DNA from: Atherix ibis
Taxonomy: Eukaryota; Arthropoda; Insecta; Diptera; Athericidae
Assembly (NCBI GenBank): GCA_958298945.1
Contig: OY282608.1
Span: 18,515,933 to 18,579,932 of the forward strand
Length of the DNA stretch: 64,000 bases
Direction: 5' to 3'
In this document: positions 12,471 through 27,785 of the stretch, one piece after another
How positions within the stretch are numbered: the first letter of the stretch is position 1
Layout: every line of letters starts with the position of its first letter
Position numbers and translations under genes: made by a program
Notes under the pieces: model-generated
Seen by the model: only the letters and a program-made list of their open reading frames with translations
Told to the model about the DNA's origin: nothing
Databases searched by the model: none

Positions 12471-15320
12471 AACTAAGTATCCAACAAGCCAACAAACTAA
12501 CAAACCAACAAACTAACATGCCAACAAACCAACAAACTAAGTAACCAACAACCCAACAAACCAACAAACCAACAAGCCAACAATCCAACAAATTAACAAA
12601 CCAACAAACCACCAAGCCAACAAGCCAACAAACCAACAAGCCAACAAACCAACAAACCAACAAGCCAACAAGCCAACAAACCAACAAACCAACAAACCAA
12701 CAAGCCAACAAACCAACAAACCAACAAGCCAACAAACCAACAAACCAACAAACCAACAAACCAACAAACCAACAAGCCAACAAGCCAACAAACCAACAAA
12801 CCAACAAGCCAACAAACCAACAAACCAACAAACAAACAAGCCAACAAAGCAACAAGCCAACAAACCAACAAGCCAACAAACCAAAAAACTAAGTAGCCAA
12901 CAAGCCAACAAACCAACAAACCAACAAACCAACAAACCAACAAACCAACAAACCAACAAGCTAACAAACCAACAATCACACAAACCAACAAACCAACAAG
13001 CCAACAAGCCAACAAACCAACAAACCAACAAACCAACAAGCCAACAAACCAACAAACCAACAAACCAACAAGCCAACAAACCAACAAACCAACAAACCAA
13101 CAAACCAACAAACCAACAAGCCAACAAGCCAACAAACCAACAAACCAACAAGCCAACAAACCAACAAACCAACAAACCAACAAACCAACAAACCAACAAA
13201 CCAACAAACCAACAAACCAACAAACCAACAAGCCAACAAACCAACAAATAAATAAACCAACAAACCAACAAACCAACAAGCCAACAAGCCAAAAAGCCAA
13301 CAATTCAACAAACCAACAAACCAACAAACCAACAAACCAACAAGCCAACAAACCAACAAACAAATAAACCAACAAACCAAAAAACGAACAAACCAACAAA
13401 CTAACAAACCAACACACCAACAAACCAACAAGCCAACAAGCCAAAAAACCAACAAGCCAACAAACCAACAAACCAACAAACCAACAAACAAATAAACCAA
13501 CAAGCCAACAAACCAACAAACCAACCAACCAACAAACCAACAAACAAATAAACCAACAAACCAACAAACCAACAAACCAAAAAACCAACAAACCAACAAA
13601 CCAACAAACCAATTAACCAACAAACCAACAAACGAACAAACCAACAAACCAACAAACCAACAAACCAATAAACCAACAAGCCAACAAGCCAACAAACCAA
13701 CAAGCCAACAAACCAACAAGCCAACAAACCAACAAGCCAACAAACCAACAAACCAACAAACCAACAAACCAAGTAACCAAAAAGCCAACAAACTAACAAA
13801 CCAACAAGCCAACAAGCCAACAAGCCAACAAACCAACAAAGCAACAAGCCAACAAGCCAACAAACCAACAAGCCAACAAACCAACAAACCAACAAACCAA
13901 CAAGCCAACAAGCCAACAAACCAACAAACCAACAAGCCAACAAACCAACAAACCAACAAACCAACAATCCAACAAGCCAACAAACCAACAAACCAACAAG
14001 CCAACAAACGAAAAAACCAACAAACCAACATGCCAACAAACCAACAAACTAAGTAACCAACAAGCCAACAAACCAACAAACCAACAAGCCAACAAGCCAA
14101 CAAACCAACAAAACAACAAACCAACAAGCCAACAAACCAACAAGCCAACAAACCAACAAACCAACAAGCCAAGAAGCCAACAAACCAACAAACCAACAAA
14201 CCAACAAGCCAACAAACCAACAAACCAACAAGCCAACAAGCCAACAAACCAACAAACCAACAAACCAACAAGCCAACAAGCCAACAAACCAACAAACCAA
14301 CAAACCAACAAACCAACAAACCAACAAACCAACAAGCCAACAAGCCAACAAACCAACAAACCAACAAACAAACAAGCCAACAAAGCAACAAGCCAACAAA
14401 CCAACAAGCCAATAAACCAACAAACTAAGTTGCCAACAAGCCAACAAACCAACAAACCAACAAACCAACAAACCAACAAGCCAACAAACCAACAATCACA
14501 CAAACCAACAAACCAACAAGCCAACAAGCCAACAAACCAACAAACCAACAAACCAACAAGCCAACAAACCAACAAACCAACAAACCAACAAGCCAACAAA
14601 CCAACAAACCAACAAACCAACAAACCAACAAACCAACAAACCAACAAACCAACAAACCAACAAACCAACAAACCAACAAACAAACAAGCCAACAAAGCAA
14701 CAAGCCAACAAACCAACAAGCCAATAAACCAACAAACTAAGTAGCCAACAAGCCAACAAACCAACAAACCAACAAACCAACAAACCAACAAGCCAACAAA
14801 CCAACAATCACACAAACCAACAAACCAACAAGCCAACAAGCCAACAAACCAACAAACCAACAAACCAACAAGCCAACAAACCAACAAACCAACAAACTAA
14901 CATTCCAACAAACCAACAAACTAAGTAACCAACAAGCCAACAAACCAGCAAACCAACAAGCCAACAAGCCAACAAATTAACAAACCAACAAACGAACAAG
15001 CCAACAAGCCAACAAACCAACAAGCCAACAAGCCAACAAACCAACAAACCAACAAGCCAACAAGCCAACAAACCAACAAACCAACAAACTAACATTCCAA
15101 CAAACCAACAAACTAAGTAACCAACAAGCCAACAAACCAACAAACCAACAAGCCAACAAGCTAACAAATTAACAAACCAACAAACCAACAAGCCAACAAG
15201 CCAACAAACCAACAAGCCAAAAAACCAACAAACCAACAAGCCAACAAGCCAACAAACCAACAAACCAACAAACCAACAAACCAACAAACCAACAAGCCAA
15301 CAAACCAACAAACCAACAAG
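12471..15320 (+). repeat. Family B domain, first block
   Basis: Family B landmarks begin here. AATCACACAAACC lies near 12974, 14494 and 14806; ACATTCC at 14901 and 15093; and CAAATTAAC follows each ACATTCC by about 74 bp. The stretch 13380-13680 also holds AACGAACAAACC and AATTAACCAAC units that match 165-200 at the far left, so a small block is shared with the start of the window. Confidence 0.65.
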
Positions 15321-17330
15321 CTAACAAACCAACAAACCAACAAACCAACAAACCAACAAGCCAACAAGCCAACAAACCAACAAACCAACAAGCCAACAAA
15401 CTAACAAACCAACAAACCAACAAGCCAACAAACCAACAAACCAACAAACCAACAAACCAACAAGCCAACAAACCAACAAGCCAGCAAACCAACAAGCCAG
15501 CAAACCAACAAGCCAACAAATAAACAAACCAACAAGCCAACAAACCAACAAACCAACAAACCAACAAACCAACAAACCAACAAACCAACAAACCAACAAA
15601 CCAACAAGCCAACAAGCCAACAAACCAACAAACCAACACGCCAACAAACCAACAAACCAACAAACCAACAAGCCAACAAGCCAACAAACCAACAATCCAA
15701 CAAACCAACAAGCCAACAAACCAACAAACCAACAAACCAACAAACCAACATGCCAACAAACCAACAAACTAGGTAACCAACAAGCCAACAAACCAACAAA
15801 CCAACAAGCCAACAAGCCAACAAACTAAAAAAACCAACAAACCAACAAGCTAACAAACCAACAAGCCAACAAACCAACAAACCAACAAACCAACAAGCCA
15901 ACAAACCAACAAACCAACAAACCAACAAACCAACAAGCCAACAAACCAACAAACCAACAAGCTAACAAACCAACAAACCAACAAACCAACAAACCAACAA
16001 GCCAACAAGCCAACAAACCAACAAACCAACAAGCCAACAAACCAACAAACCAACAAACCAACAAGCCAACAAACCAACAAGCCAGCAAACCAACAAACCA
16101 ACAAACCAATAACCAAAAAGCCAACAAACTAACAAACCAACAAGCCAAATGCCAACAAACCAACAAACCAACAAACAACAAGCAACAAGCCAACAAACAA
16201 ACAAACCAACAAGCCAAGAAACCAACAAACCAACAAGCCAACAAGCCAACAAACCAACAAACCAACAAACCAGCAAGCCAACAAACCAACAAACCAAAAA
16301 ACCAACAAACCAACAAACCAACAAGCCAACAAGCCAACAAACCAACAAACCAACAAGCCAAAAAACCAACAAAGCAACAAACTAAGTAACCAACAAGCCA
16401 ACAAACCAACAAACCAACAAGCCAACAAGCCAACAAACCAACAAACCAAAAAACCAACAAACCAACAAACCAACAAACCAACAAACCAACAAACCAACAA
16501 ACTAACAAGCCAACAAACCAACAAACCAACAAACCAACAAACCAAGTAACCAAAAAGCCAACAAACTAACAAACCAACAAGCCAACAAGCCCACAAACCA
16601 ACAAACCAACAAACCAACAAGCCAACAAGCCAACAAACCAACAAACCAACAAGCCAACAAACCAACAAGCCAACAAGCCAACAAGCCAACAAACCAACAC
16701 ACCAACAAACCAGCAAGCCAACAAACCAACAAACCAAAAAACCAACAAACCAACAAACCAATAAGCCAACAAGCCAACAAACCAACAAACCAACAAGCCA
16801 ACAAACCAACAAAGCAACAAACTAAGTAACCAACAAGCCAACAAACCAACAAACCAACAAGCCAACAAGCCAACAAACCAACAAACCAAAAAACCAACAA
16901 ACCAACAAACCAACAAACCAACAAACTAACAAGCCAACAAACTAACAAACCAACAAACCAACAAACCAAGTAACCAAAAAGCCAACAAACTAACAAACCA
17001 ACAAACCAACAAGCCCACAAACCAACAAACCAACAAACCAACAAGCCAACAAGCCAACAAACCAACAAACCAACAAGCCAACAAACCAACAAGCCAACAA
17101 GCCAACAAGCCAACAAACCAACAAACCAACAAGCCAACAGGCCAACAAACCAACAAACCAACAAACCAAGAAACCAACAAGCCAACAAACCAACAAACAA
17201 ATAAAAAAACAAACCAAAAAACCAACAAACCAACAAACCAACAAGCCAACAAACCAAAAAACCAAAAAACCAACAAACCGACAAGCCAACAAGCCAACAA
17301 ACCAACAAGCCAACAAACCAAAAACCAACA
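15321..17330 (+). repeat. Family A-like island inside family B
   Basis: This island holds cassette M at 16106, CTAAAAAAACC at about 15826, AACAGGCC at about 17139, CCGACAAG at about 17279 and the 7-bp CCAAAAA unit near 17318, all family A traits. It matches 28.0-29.05 kb at an offset of 12669 bp and 32.1-33.2 kb at 16807 bp. Its right edge matches about 34.0-34.3 kb. It is flanked on both sides by family B, so it looks like a transposed or exchanged block. Confidence 0.65.
16106..16209 (+). repeat. Cassette M, allele iii
   Basis: The downstream allele is CAAACAACAAGCAACAAGCC, two consecutive 7-bp units without the GGAAC change. It is shared with the copies at 28775 and 32913, linking the family A islands. 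Confidence 0.85.
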
Positions 17331-20300
17331 TGCCAACAAGCCAACAAACCAACAAACCAACAAACCAACAAGCCAACAAGCCAACAAACCAACAAGCCAA
17401 CAAACCAACAAACCAACAAGCCAACAAGCCAACAAACCAACAAACCAACAAACCAACAAGCCAACAAACCAACAAACCAACAAGCCAACAAACCAACAAA
17501 CCAACAAACCAATAAACCAACAAACCAACAAACCAACAAGCCAACAAGCCAACAAGCCAACAAACCAACAAGCCAACAAACCAACAAACCAACAAACCAA
17601 CAAGCCAACAAGCCAACAAACCAACAAACCAACAAGCCAACAAACCAACAAACCAACAAACCAACAATCCAACAAGCCAACAAACCAACAAACCAACAGA
17701 CCAACAAGCCAACAAACCAAAAAACCAACAAACCAACATGCCAACAAACCAACAAACTAAGTAACCAACAAGCCAACAAACCAACAAACCAACAAGCCAA
17801 CAAGCCACCAAACCAACAAACCAACAAACCAACAAGCCAACAAACCAACAAGCCAACAAACCAACAAACCAACAAGCCAAGAAGCCAACAAACCAACAAA
17901 CCAACAAACCAGCAAGCCAACAAACCAACAAACCAACAAGTCAACAAGCCAACAAACCAACAAACCAACAAACCAACAAGCCAACAAGCCAACAAACCAA
18001 CAAACCAACAAACCAACAAACCAACAAACCAACAAACCAACAAGCCAACAAGCCAACAAACCAACAAACCACAAGCCAACAAACCAACATGCCAACATGC
18101 CAACAAACCAACAAACTAAGTATCCAACAAGCCAACAAACCAACAAACCAACAAACCAACAATCCAACAAGCCAACAAAACAACAAACCAACAAACCAAC
18201 AAGCCAACAAACCAACAAGCCAACAAACCAACAAACCAACAAACCAACAAGCCAACAAGCCAACAAACCAACAAACCAACAAGCCAACAAACCAACAAAC
18301 CAACAAACCAACAATCCAACAAGCCAACAAACCAACAAACCAACAAACCAACAAGCCAACAAACCAAAAAACCAACAAACCAACATGCCAACAAACCAAC
18401 AAACTAAGTAACCAACAAGCCAACAAACCAACAAACCAACAAGCCAACAAGCAAACAAACCAACAAACCAACAAACCAACAAGCCAACAAACCAACAAGC
18501 CAACAAACCAACAAACCAACAAGCCAAGAAGCCAACAAACCAACAAACCAACAAACCAACAAGCCAACAAGCCAACAAACCAACAAACCAACAAGCCAAC
18601 AAGCCAACAAACCAACAAACCAACAAACCAACAAGCCAACAAGCCAACAAACCAACAAACCAACAAACCAACAAACCAACAAACCAACAAACCAACAAAC
18701 CAACAAGCCAACAAGCCAACAAACCAACAAACCACAAGTCAACAAACCAACATGCCAACATGCCAACAAACCAACAAACTAAGTATCCAACAAGCCAACA
18801 AGCCAACAAACCAACAAACGAACAAACTAACATTCCAACAAACCAACAAACTAAGTAACCAACAAGCCAACAAACCAACAAACCAACAAGCCAACAAGCC
18901 AACAAATTAACAAACCAACAAACCAACAAGCCAACAAGCCAACAAACCAACAAGCCAACAAACCAACAAACCAACAAGCCAACAAGCCAACAAACCAACA
19001 AACCAACAAACCAACAAACCAACAAGCCAACAAACCAACAAACCAACAAGCCAACAAACCAACAAACCAACAAACCAACAAACCAACAAACCAACAAGCC
19101 AACAAACCAACAAACCAACAAGCCAACAAACCAACAAACCAACAAACAAACAAGCCAACAAATCAACAAGCCAACAAACCAACAAGCCAATAAACCAACA
19201 AACTAAGTAACCAAAAAGCCAACAAACTAACAAACCAACAAGCCAACAAGCCAACAAGCCAACAAACCAACAAAGCAACAAGCCAACAAGCCAACAAACC
19301 AACAAGCCAACAAACCAACAAACCAACAAACCAACAAGCCAACAAGCCAACAAACCAACAAACCAACAAGCCAACAAACCAACAAACCAACAAACCAACA
19401 ATCCAACAAGCCAACAAACCAGCAAACCAACAAACCAACAAGCCAACAAACCAAAAAACCAACAAACCAACATGCCAACAAACCAACAAACTAAGTAACC
19501 AACAAGCCAACAAACCAACAAACCAACAAGCCAACAAGCCAAGAAGCCAACAAACCAACAAACCAACAAACCAACAAGCCAACAAACCAACAAACCAACA
19601 AGCCAACAAGCCAACAAACCAACAAATCAACAAACCAACAAGCCAACAAGCCAACAAACCAACAAACCAACAAACCAACAAACCAACAAACCAACAAACC
19701 AACAAACCAACAAGCCAACAAGCCAACAAACCAACAAGCCAACAAGCCAACAAACCAACAAACCAACAAGCCAACAAGCCAACAAGCCAACAAACCAACA
19801 AACCAACAAACAAACAAGCCAACAAGCCAACAAACCAACAAACCAACAAACCAACAAACCAACAAACCAACAAACCAACAAACCAACAAGCCAACAAGCC
19901 AACAAACCAACAAACCACAAGCCAACAAACCAACATGCCAACATGCCAACAAACCAACAAACTAAGTATCCAACAAGCCAACAAGCCAACAAACCAACAA
20001 ACTAACATTCCAACAAACCAACAAACTAAGCAACCAACAAGCCAACAAACCAACAAACCAACAAGCCAACAAGCCAACAAATTAACAAACCAACAAACCA
20101 ACAAACCAACAAGCCAACAAGCCAACAAACCAACAAGCCAACAAACCAACAAACCAACAAGCCAACAAGCCAACAAACCAACAAACCAACAAACCAACAA
20201 GCCAACAAACCAACAAACCAACAAGCCAACAAACCAACAAACCAACATACCAACAAACCAACAAACCAACAAGCCAACAAACCAACAAACCAACAAGCCA

Positions 20301-20399
20301 ACAAACCAACAAACCAACAAACAAACAAGCCAACAAAGCAACAAGCCAACAAACCAACAAGCCAATAAACCAACAAACTAAGTAACCAAAAAGCCAACA

Positions 20400-22110
20400 A
20401 ACTAACAAACCAACAAGCCAACAAGCCAACAAGCCAACAAACCAACAAAGCAACAAGCCAACAAGCCAACAAACCAACAAGCCAACAAACCAACAAACCA
20501 ACAAACCAACAAGCCAACAAGCCAACAAACCAACAAACCAACAAGCCAACAAACCAACAAACCAACAAGCCAAGAAGCCAACAAACCAACAAACCAACAA
20601 GCCAACAAACCAACAAACCAACAAGCCAACAAGCCAACAAACCAACAAACCAACAAACCAACAAGCCAGCAAGCCAACAAACCAACAAACCAACAAACCA
20701 ACAAACCAACAAACCAACAAACCAACAAACCAACAAGCCAACAAGCCAACAAACCAACAAACCACAAGCCAACAAACCAACATGCCAACAAACAAACAAG
20801 CCAACAAAGCAACAAGCCAACAAACCAACAAGCCAATAAACCAACAAACTAAGTAGCCAACAAGCCAACAAACCAACAAACCAACAAACCAACAAACCAA
20901 CAAGCCAACAAACCAACAATCACACAAACCAACAAACCAACAAGCCAACAAGCCAACAAACCAACAAACCAACAAATCAACAAGCCAACAAACCAACAAA
21001 CCAACAAACCAACAAGCCAACAAACCAACAAACCAACAAACCAACAAACCAACAAGCCAACAAGCCAACAAACCAACAAACCAACAAGCCAACAAACCAA
21101 CAAACCAACAAACCAACAAACCAACAAACCAACAAACCAACACGCCAACAAACCAACAAACCAACAAACCAACAAGCCAACAAGCCAACAAACCAACAAT
21201 CCAACAAACCAACAAGCCAACAACCCAACAAACCAACAAACCAACATGCCAACAAACCAACAAACTAGGTAACCAACAAGCCAACAAACCAACAAACCAA
21301 CAAGCCAACAAGCCAACAAACCAACAAACCAACAAGCCAACAAACCAACAATCCAACAAACCAACAAACCAACAAACCAACAAGCCAACAAACCAACAAA
21401 CCAACAAACCAACAAACCAACAAGCCAACAAGCCAACAAACCAACAAACCAACAAGCCAACAAACCAACAAACCAACAAACCAACAAACCAACAAGCCAA
21501 CAAACCAACAAACCAACAAACCAACAATCCAACAAGCCAACAAACCAGCAAACCAACAAACCAACAAGCCAAAAAACCAAAAAACCAACAAACCAACATG
21601 CCAACAAACCAACAAACTAAGTAACCAACAAGCCAACAAACCAACAAACCAACAAGCCAACAAGCCAACAAACCAACAAACCAACAAACCAACAAGCCAA
21701 CAAACCAACAAGCCAACAAACCAACAAACTAACATTCCAACAAACCAACAAACTAAGTAACCAACAAGCCAACAAACCAACAAACCAACAAGCCAACAAG
21801 CCAACAAATTAACAAACCAACAAACCAACAAGCCAACAAGCCAACAAACCAACAAGCCAACAAACCAACAAACCAACAAACCAACAAACCAACAAACCAA
21901 CAAGCCAACAAACCAACAAACCAACAAGCCAACAAACCAACAAACCAACAAACAAACAAGCCAACAAAGCAACAAGCCAACAAACCAACAAGCCAATAAA
22001 CCAACAAACTAAGTAGCCAACAAGCCAACAAACCAACAAACCAACAAACCAACAAACCAACAAGCCAACAAACCAACAATCACACAAACCAACAAACCAA
22101 CAAGCCAACA
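20400..22110 (+). repeat. Family B long direct repeat, copy 1 (partner 25830-27500)
   Basis: Landmarks recur 5436 bp downstream in the left part and 5388 bp downstream in the right part, implying one 48-bp (six-unit) indel. Shared features include the atypical CCACAAG module at 20762, AATCACAC, AACACGCC (21143), AACAACCC, ACATTCC (21733) and CAAATTAAC (21807). Minus-strand translations over the right part match for more than 100 residues with one difference. Confidence 0.75.
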
Positions 22111-25100
22111 AGTCAACAAACCAACAAACCAACAAACCAACAAGCCAACAAACCAACAAACCAACAAACCAACAAGCCAACAAACCAACAAACCAACAAA
22201 CCAACAAACCAACAAGCCAACAAGCCAACAAACCAACAAACCAACAAGCCAAAAAACCAACAAACCAACAAACCAACAAACCAACAAACCAACAAACCAA
22301 CATGCCAACAAACCAACAAACCAACAAACCAACAAGCCAACAAGCCAACAAACCAACAATCCAACAAACCAACAAGCCAACAACCCAACAAACCAACAAA
22401 CCAACATGCCAACAAACCAACAAACTAGGTAACCAACAAGCCAACAAACCAACAAACCAACAAGCCAACAAGCCAACAAACCAACAAGCCAACAAGCCAC
22501 CAAACCAACAAACCAACAAACCAACAAGCCAACAAACCAACAAGCCAACAAACCAACAAACCAACAAGCCAAGAAGCCAACAAACCAACAAACCAACAAA
22601 CCAACAAGCCAACAAACCAACAAACCAACAAGCCAACAAGCCAACAAGCCAACAAACCAACAAACCAACAAGCCAACAAGCCAACAAACCAACAAACCAA
22701 CAAACCAACAAACCAACAAACCAACAAACCAACAAGCCAACAAACCAACAAACCACAAGCCAACAAACCAACATGCCAACATGCCAACAAACCAACAAAC
22801 TAAGTATCCAACAAGCCAACAAGCCAACAAACCAACAAACTAACATTCCAACAAACCAACAAACTAAGTAACCAACAAGCCAACAAACCAACAAACCAAC
22901 AAGCCAACAAACCAACAAATTAACAAACCAACAAACCAACAAGCCAACAAGCCAACAAACCAACAAGCCAACAAACCAACAAGCCAACAAACCAACAAAC
23001 CAACAACCCAACAAGCCAACAAACCAACAAACCAACAAACCAACAAGCCAACAAACCAACAAACCAACAAGCCAACAAACCAACAAACCAACAAACCAAC
23101 AAACCAACAAACCAACAAGCCAACAAACCAACAAACCAAGAAGCCAACAAACCAACAAACCAACAAACAAACAAGCCAACAAACCAACAAACAAACAAAC
23201 CAACAAGCCAATAAACCAACAAACTAAGTAGCCAACAAGCCAACAAACCAACAAACCAACAAACCAACAAACCAACAAGCCAACAAACCAACAATCACAC
23301 AAACCAACAAACCAACAAGCCAACAAGCCAACAAACCAACAAACCAACAAACCAACAAGCCAACAAACCAACAAACCAACAAACCAACAAGCCAACAAAC
23401 CAACAAACCAACAAACCAACAAACCAACAAGCCAACAAGCCAACAAACCAATAAACCAACAAGCCAACAAACCAACAAACCAACAAACCAACAAAGCAAG
23501 AAGCCAACAAGCCAACAAACCAACAAGCCAACAAATCAACAAACCAACAAACAAACAAGCCAACAAGCCAACAAACCAACAAACCAACAAGCCAACAAAC
23601 CAACAAACCAACAAACCAACAATCCAACAAGCCAACAAACCAACAAACCAACAAACCAACAAGCCAACAAACCAACAAGCCAACAAACCAACAAACCAAC
23701 AAACCAACAAGCCAACAAACCAACAAACCAACAAACCAACAAGCCAACAAACCAACAAACCAACAAACCAACAATCCAACAAGCCAACAAACCAACAAAC
23801 CAACAAACCAACAAGCCAACAAACCAAAAAACCAACAAACCAACATGCCAACAAACCAACAAACTAAGTAACCAACAAGCCATCAAACCAACAAACCAAC
23901 AAGCCAACAAGCCAACAAACCAACAAACCAACAAACCAACAAGCCAACAAACCAACAAGCCAACAAACCAACAAACCAACAAGCCAAGAAGCCAACAAAC
24001 CAACAAACCAACAAACCAACAAGCCAACAAACCAACAAACCAACAAGCCAACAAGCCAACAAACCAACAAACCAACAAACCAACAAGCCAACAAGCCAAC
24101 AAACCAACAAACCAACAAACCAACAAACCAACAAACCAACAAACCAACAAACCAACAAGCCAACAAGCCAACAAACCAACAAACCACAAGCCAACAAACC
24201 AACATGCCAAGATGCCAACAAACCAACAAACTAAGTATCCAACAAGCCAACAAGCCAACAAACCAACAAACCAACAAACTAACATTCCAACAAACCAACA
24301 AACTAAGTAACCAACAAGCCAACAAACCAACAAACCAACAAGCCAACAAGCCAACAAATTAACAAACCAACAAACCAACAAGCCAACAAGCCAACAAACC
24401 AACAAGCCAACAAGCCAACAAACCAACAAGCCAACAAGCCAACAAACCAACAAACCAACAAACCAACAAGCCAACAAACCAACAAACCAACAAGCCAACA
24501 AACCAACAAACCAACAAACCAACAAACCAACAAGCCAACAAACCAACAAACCAACAAACCAACAAGCCAACAAGCCAACAAACCAACAAACCAACAAGCC
24601 AACAAACCAACAAACCAACAAACCAACAATCCAACAAGCCAACAAACCAGCAAACCAACAAACCAACAAGCCAACAAACCAAAAAACCAACAAACCAACA
24701 TGCCAACAAACCAACAAACTAAGTAACCAACAAGCCAACAAACCAACAAACCAACAAGCCAACAAGCAAAGAAGCCAACAAACCAACAAACCAACAAACC
24801 AACAAGCCAACAAACCAACAAACCAACAAGCCAACAAGCCAACAAACCAACAAACCAACAAACCAACAAGCCAACAAGCCAACAAACCAACAAACCAACA
24901 AACCAACAAACCAACAAACCAACAAACCAACAAACCAACAAGCCAACAAGCCAACAAACCAACAAGCCAACAAGCCAACAAACCAACAAACCAACAAGCC
25001 AACAAGCCAACAAACCAACAAACCAACAAACCAACAAGCCAACAAGCCAACAAGCCAACAAACCAACAAACCAACAAACCAACAAACCAACAAACCAACA

Positions 25101-25829
25101 AACCAACAAACCAACAAGCCAACAAGCCAACAAACCAACAAACCACAAGCCAACAAACCAACATGCCAACATGCCAACAAACCAACAAACTAAGTATCCA
25201 ACAAGCCAACAAGCCAACAAACCAACAAACCAACAAACTAACATTCCAACAAACCAACAAACTAAGTAACCAACAAGCCAACAAACCAACAAACCAACAA
25301 GCCAACAAGCCAACAAATTAACAAACCAACAAACCAACAAGCCAACAAGCCAACAAACCAACAAGCCAACAAACCAACAAACAAACAAGCCAACAAGCCA
25401 ACAAACCAACAAACCAACAAACCAACAAGCCAACAAACCAACAAACCAACAAGCCAACAAACCAACAAACCAACAAACCAACAAACCAACAAACCAACAA
25501 GCCAACAAACCAACAAACCAACAAGCCAACAAACCAACAAACCAACAAACAAACAAGCCAACAAAGCAACAAGCCAACAAACCAACAAGCCAATAAACCA
25601 ACAAACTAAGTAACCAAAAAGCCAACAAACTAACAAACCAACAAGCCAACAAGCCAACAAGCCAACAAACCAACAAAGCAACAACCCAACAAGCCAACAA
25701 ACCAACAAGCCAACAAACCAACAAACCAACAAACCAACAAGCCAACAAGCCAACAAACCAACAAACCAACAAGCCAACAAACCAACAAACCAACAAACCA
25801 ACAATCCAACAAGCCAACAAACCAGCAAA

Positions 25830-27500
25830 CCAACAAACCAACAAGCCAACAAACCAAAAAACCAACAAACCAACATGCCAACAAACCAACAAACTAAGTA
25901 ACCAACAAGCCAACAAACCAACAAACCAACAAGCCAACAAGCCAACAAACCAACAAACCAACAAACCAACAAGCCAACAAACCAACAAGCCAACAAACCA
26001 ACAAACCAACAAGCCAAGAAGCCAACAAACCAACAAACCAACAAGCCAACAAACCAACAAACCAACAAGCCAACAAGCCAACAAACCAACAAACCAACAA
26101 ACCAACAAGCCAACAAGCCAACAAACCAACAAACCAACAAACCAACAAACCAACAAACCAACAAACCAACAAGCCAACAAGCCAACAAACCAACAAACCA
26201 CAAGCCAACAAACCAACATGCCAACAAACAAACAAGCCAACAAAGCAACAAGCCAACAAACCAACAAGCCAAAAAACCAACAAACTAAGTAGCCAACAAG
26301 CCAACAAACCAACAAACCAACAAACCAACAAACCAACAAGCCAACAAACCAACAATCACACAAACCAACAAACCAACAAGCCAACAAGCCAACAAACCAA
26401 CAAACCAACAAACCAACAAGCCAACAAACCAACAAACCAACAAACCAACAAGCCAACAAACCAACAAACCAACAAACCAACAAACCAACAAGCCAACAAG
26501 CCAACAAACCAACAAACCAACAAGCCAACAAACCAACAAACCAACAAACCAACAAACCAACAAACCAACAAACCAACACGCCAACAAACCAACAAACCAA
26601 CAAACCAACAAGCCAACAAGCCAACAAACCAACAATCCAACAAACCAACAAGCCAACAACCCAACAAACCAACAAACCAACAAGCCAACAAGCCAACAAA
26701 CCAACAAACCAACAAGCCAACAAGCCAACAAACCAACAATCCAACAAACCAACAAACCAACAAACCAACAAGCCAACAAACCAACAAACCAACAAACCAA
26801 CAAACCAACAAGCCAACAAGCCAACAAACCAACAAACCAACAAGCCAACAAACCAACAAACCAACAAACCAACAAACCAACAAGCCAACAAACCAACAAA
26901 CCAACAAACCAACAATCCAACAAGCCAACAAACCAGCAAACCAACAAACCAACAAGCCAACAAACCAAAAAACCAACAAACCAACATGCCAACAAACCAA
27001 CAAACTAAGTAACCAACAAGCCAACAAACCAACAAACCAACAAGCCAACAAGCCAACAAACCAACAAACCAACAAACCAACAAGCCAACAAACCAACAAG
27101 CCAACAAACCAACAAACTAACATTCCAACAAACCAACAAACTAAGTAACCAACAAGCCAACAAACCAACAAACCAACAAGCCAACAAGCCAACAAATTAA
27201 CAAACCAACAAACCAACAAGCCAACAAGCCAACAAACCAACAAGCCAACAAACCAACAAACCAACAAACCAACAAACCAACAAACCAACAATCCAACAAA
27301 CCAACAAACCAACAAGCCAACAAACCAACAAACCAACAAACAAACAAGCCAACAAAGCAACAAGCCAACAAACCAACAAGCCAATAAACCAACAAACTAA
27401 GTAGCCAACAAGCCAACAAACCAACAAACCAACAAACCAACAAACCAACAAGCCAACAAACCAACAATCACACAAACCAACAAACCAACAAGCCAACAAG
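25830..27500 (+). repeat. Family B long direct repeat, copy 2 (partner 20400-22110)
   Basis: Partner of the block near 20.4-22.1 kb. It carries the same ordered landmarks, including ACATTCC at 27121 and AATCACAC at 27466. The copies are not adjacent: about 3.7 kb of other family B sequence lies between them. Confidence 0.75.
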
Positions 27501-27785
27501 CCAACAAACCAACAAACCAACAAACCAACAAGCCAACAAACCAACAAACCAACAAACCAACAAGCCAACAAACCAACAAACCAACAAACCAACAAACCAA
27601 CAAGCCAACAAGCCAACAAACCAACAAACCAACAAGCCAACAAACCAACAAACCAACAAACCAACAAACCAACAAACCAACAAACCAACACGCCAACAAA
27701 CCAACAAACCAACAAACCAACAAGCCAACAAGCCAACAAACCAACAATCCAACAAACCAACAAGCCAACAACCTAACAAACCAAC

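Larger units (their letters stand above)
17331..27785 (+). repeat. Family B domain, main block
   Basis: It is defined by a repeating module. The 7-bp unit CCACAAG lies near 18069, 18732, 19916, 20762, 22753, 24184, 25143 and 26198. It is usually followed by ACATGCCAACATGCC and CTAAGTATCC, then ACATTCC (18831, 20006, 21733, 22844, 24283, 25242, 27121) and CAAATTAAC. AATCACACAAACC occurs near 20918, 22078, 23293, 26354 and 27466. At 20785 and 26218 the module instead continues into ACATGCCAACAAACAAAC, and those two sites belong to one larger duplication. Confidence 0.75.

Noticed and set aside
18089..18910. 273-codon plus-strand open frame coding an Asn/Gln/Thr/Lys/Pro-rich peptide
   Set aside because: It starts at an ATG made by a landmark ACATGCC unit and contains only the periodic peptide. 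It overlaps equally long open frames on both strands.
24303..27107. 934-codon open frame on the minus strand, and others such as 10591-12879 (762 codons) and 21809-23854 (681 codons)
   Set aside because: The canonical unit lacks stops in all frames, all frames give the same eight-residue period, starts are mostly TTG codons that occur in nearly every unit, and no ribosome-binding site or non-repeat domain is present. Composition explains them.
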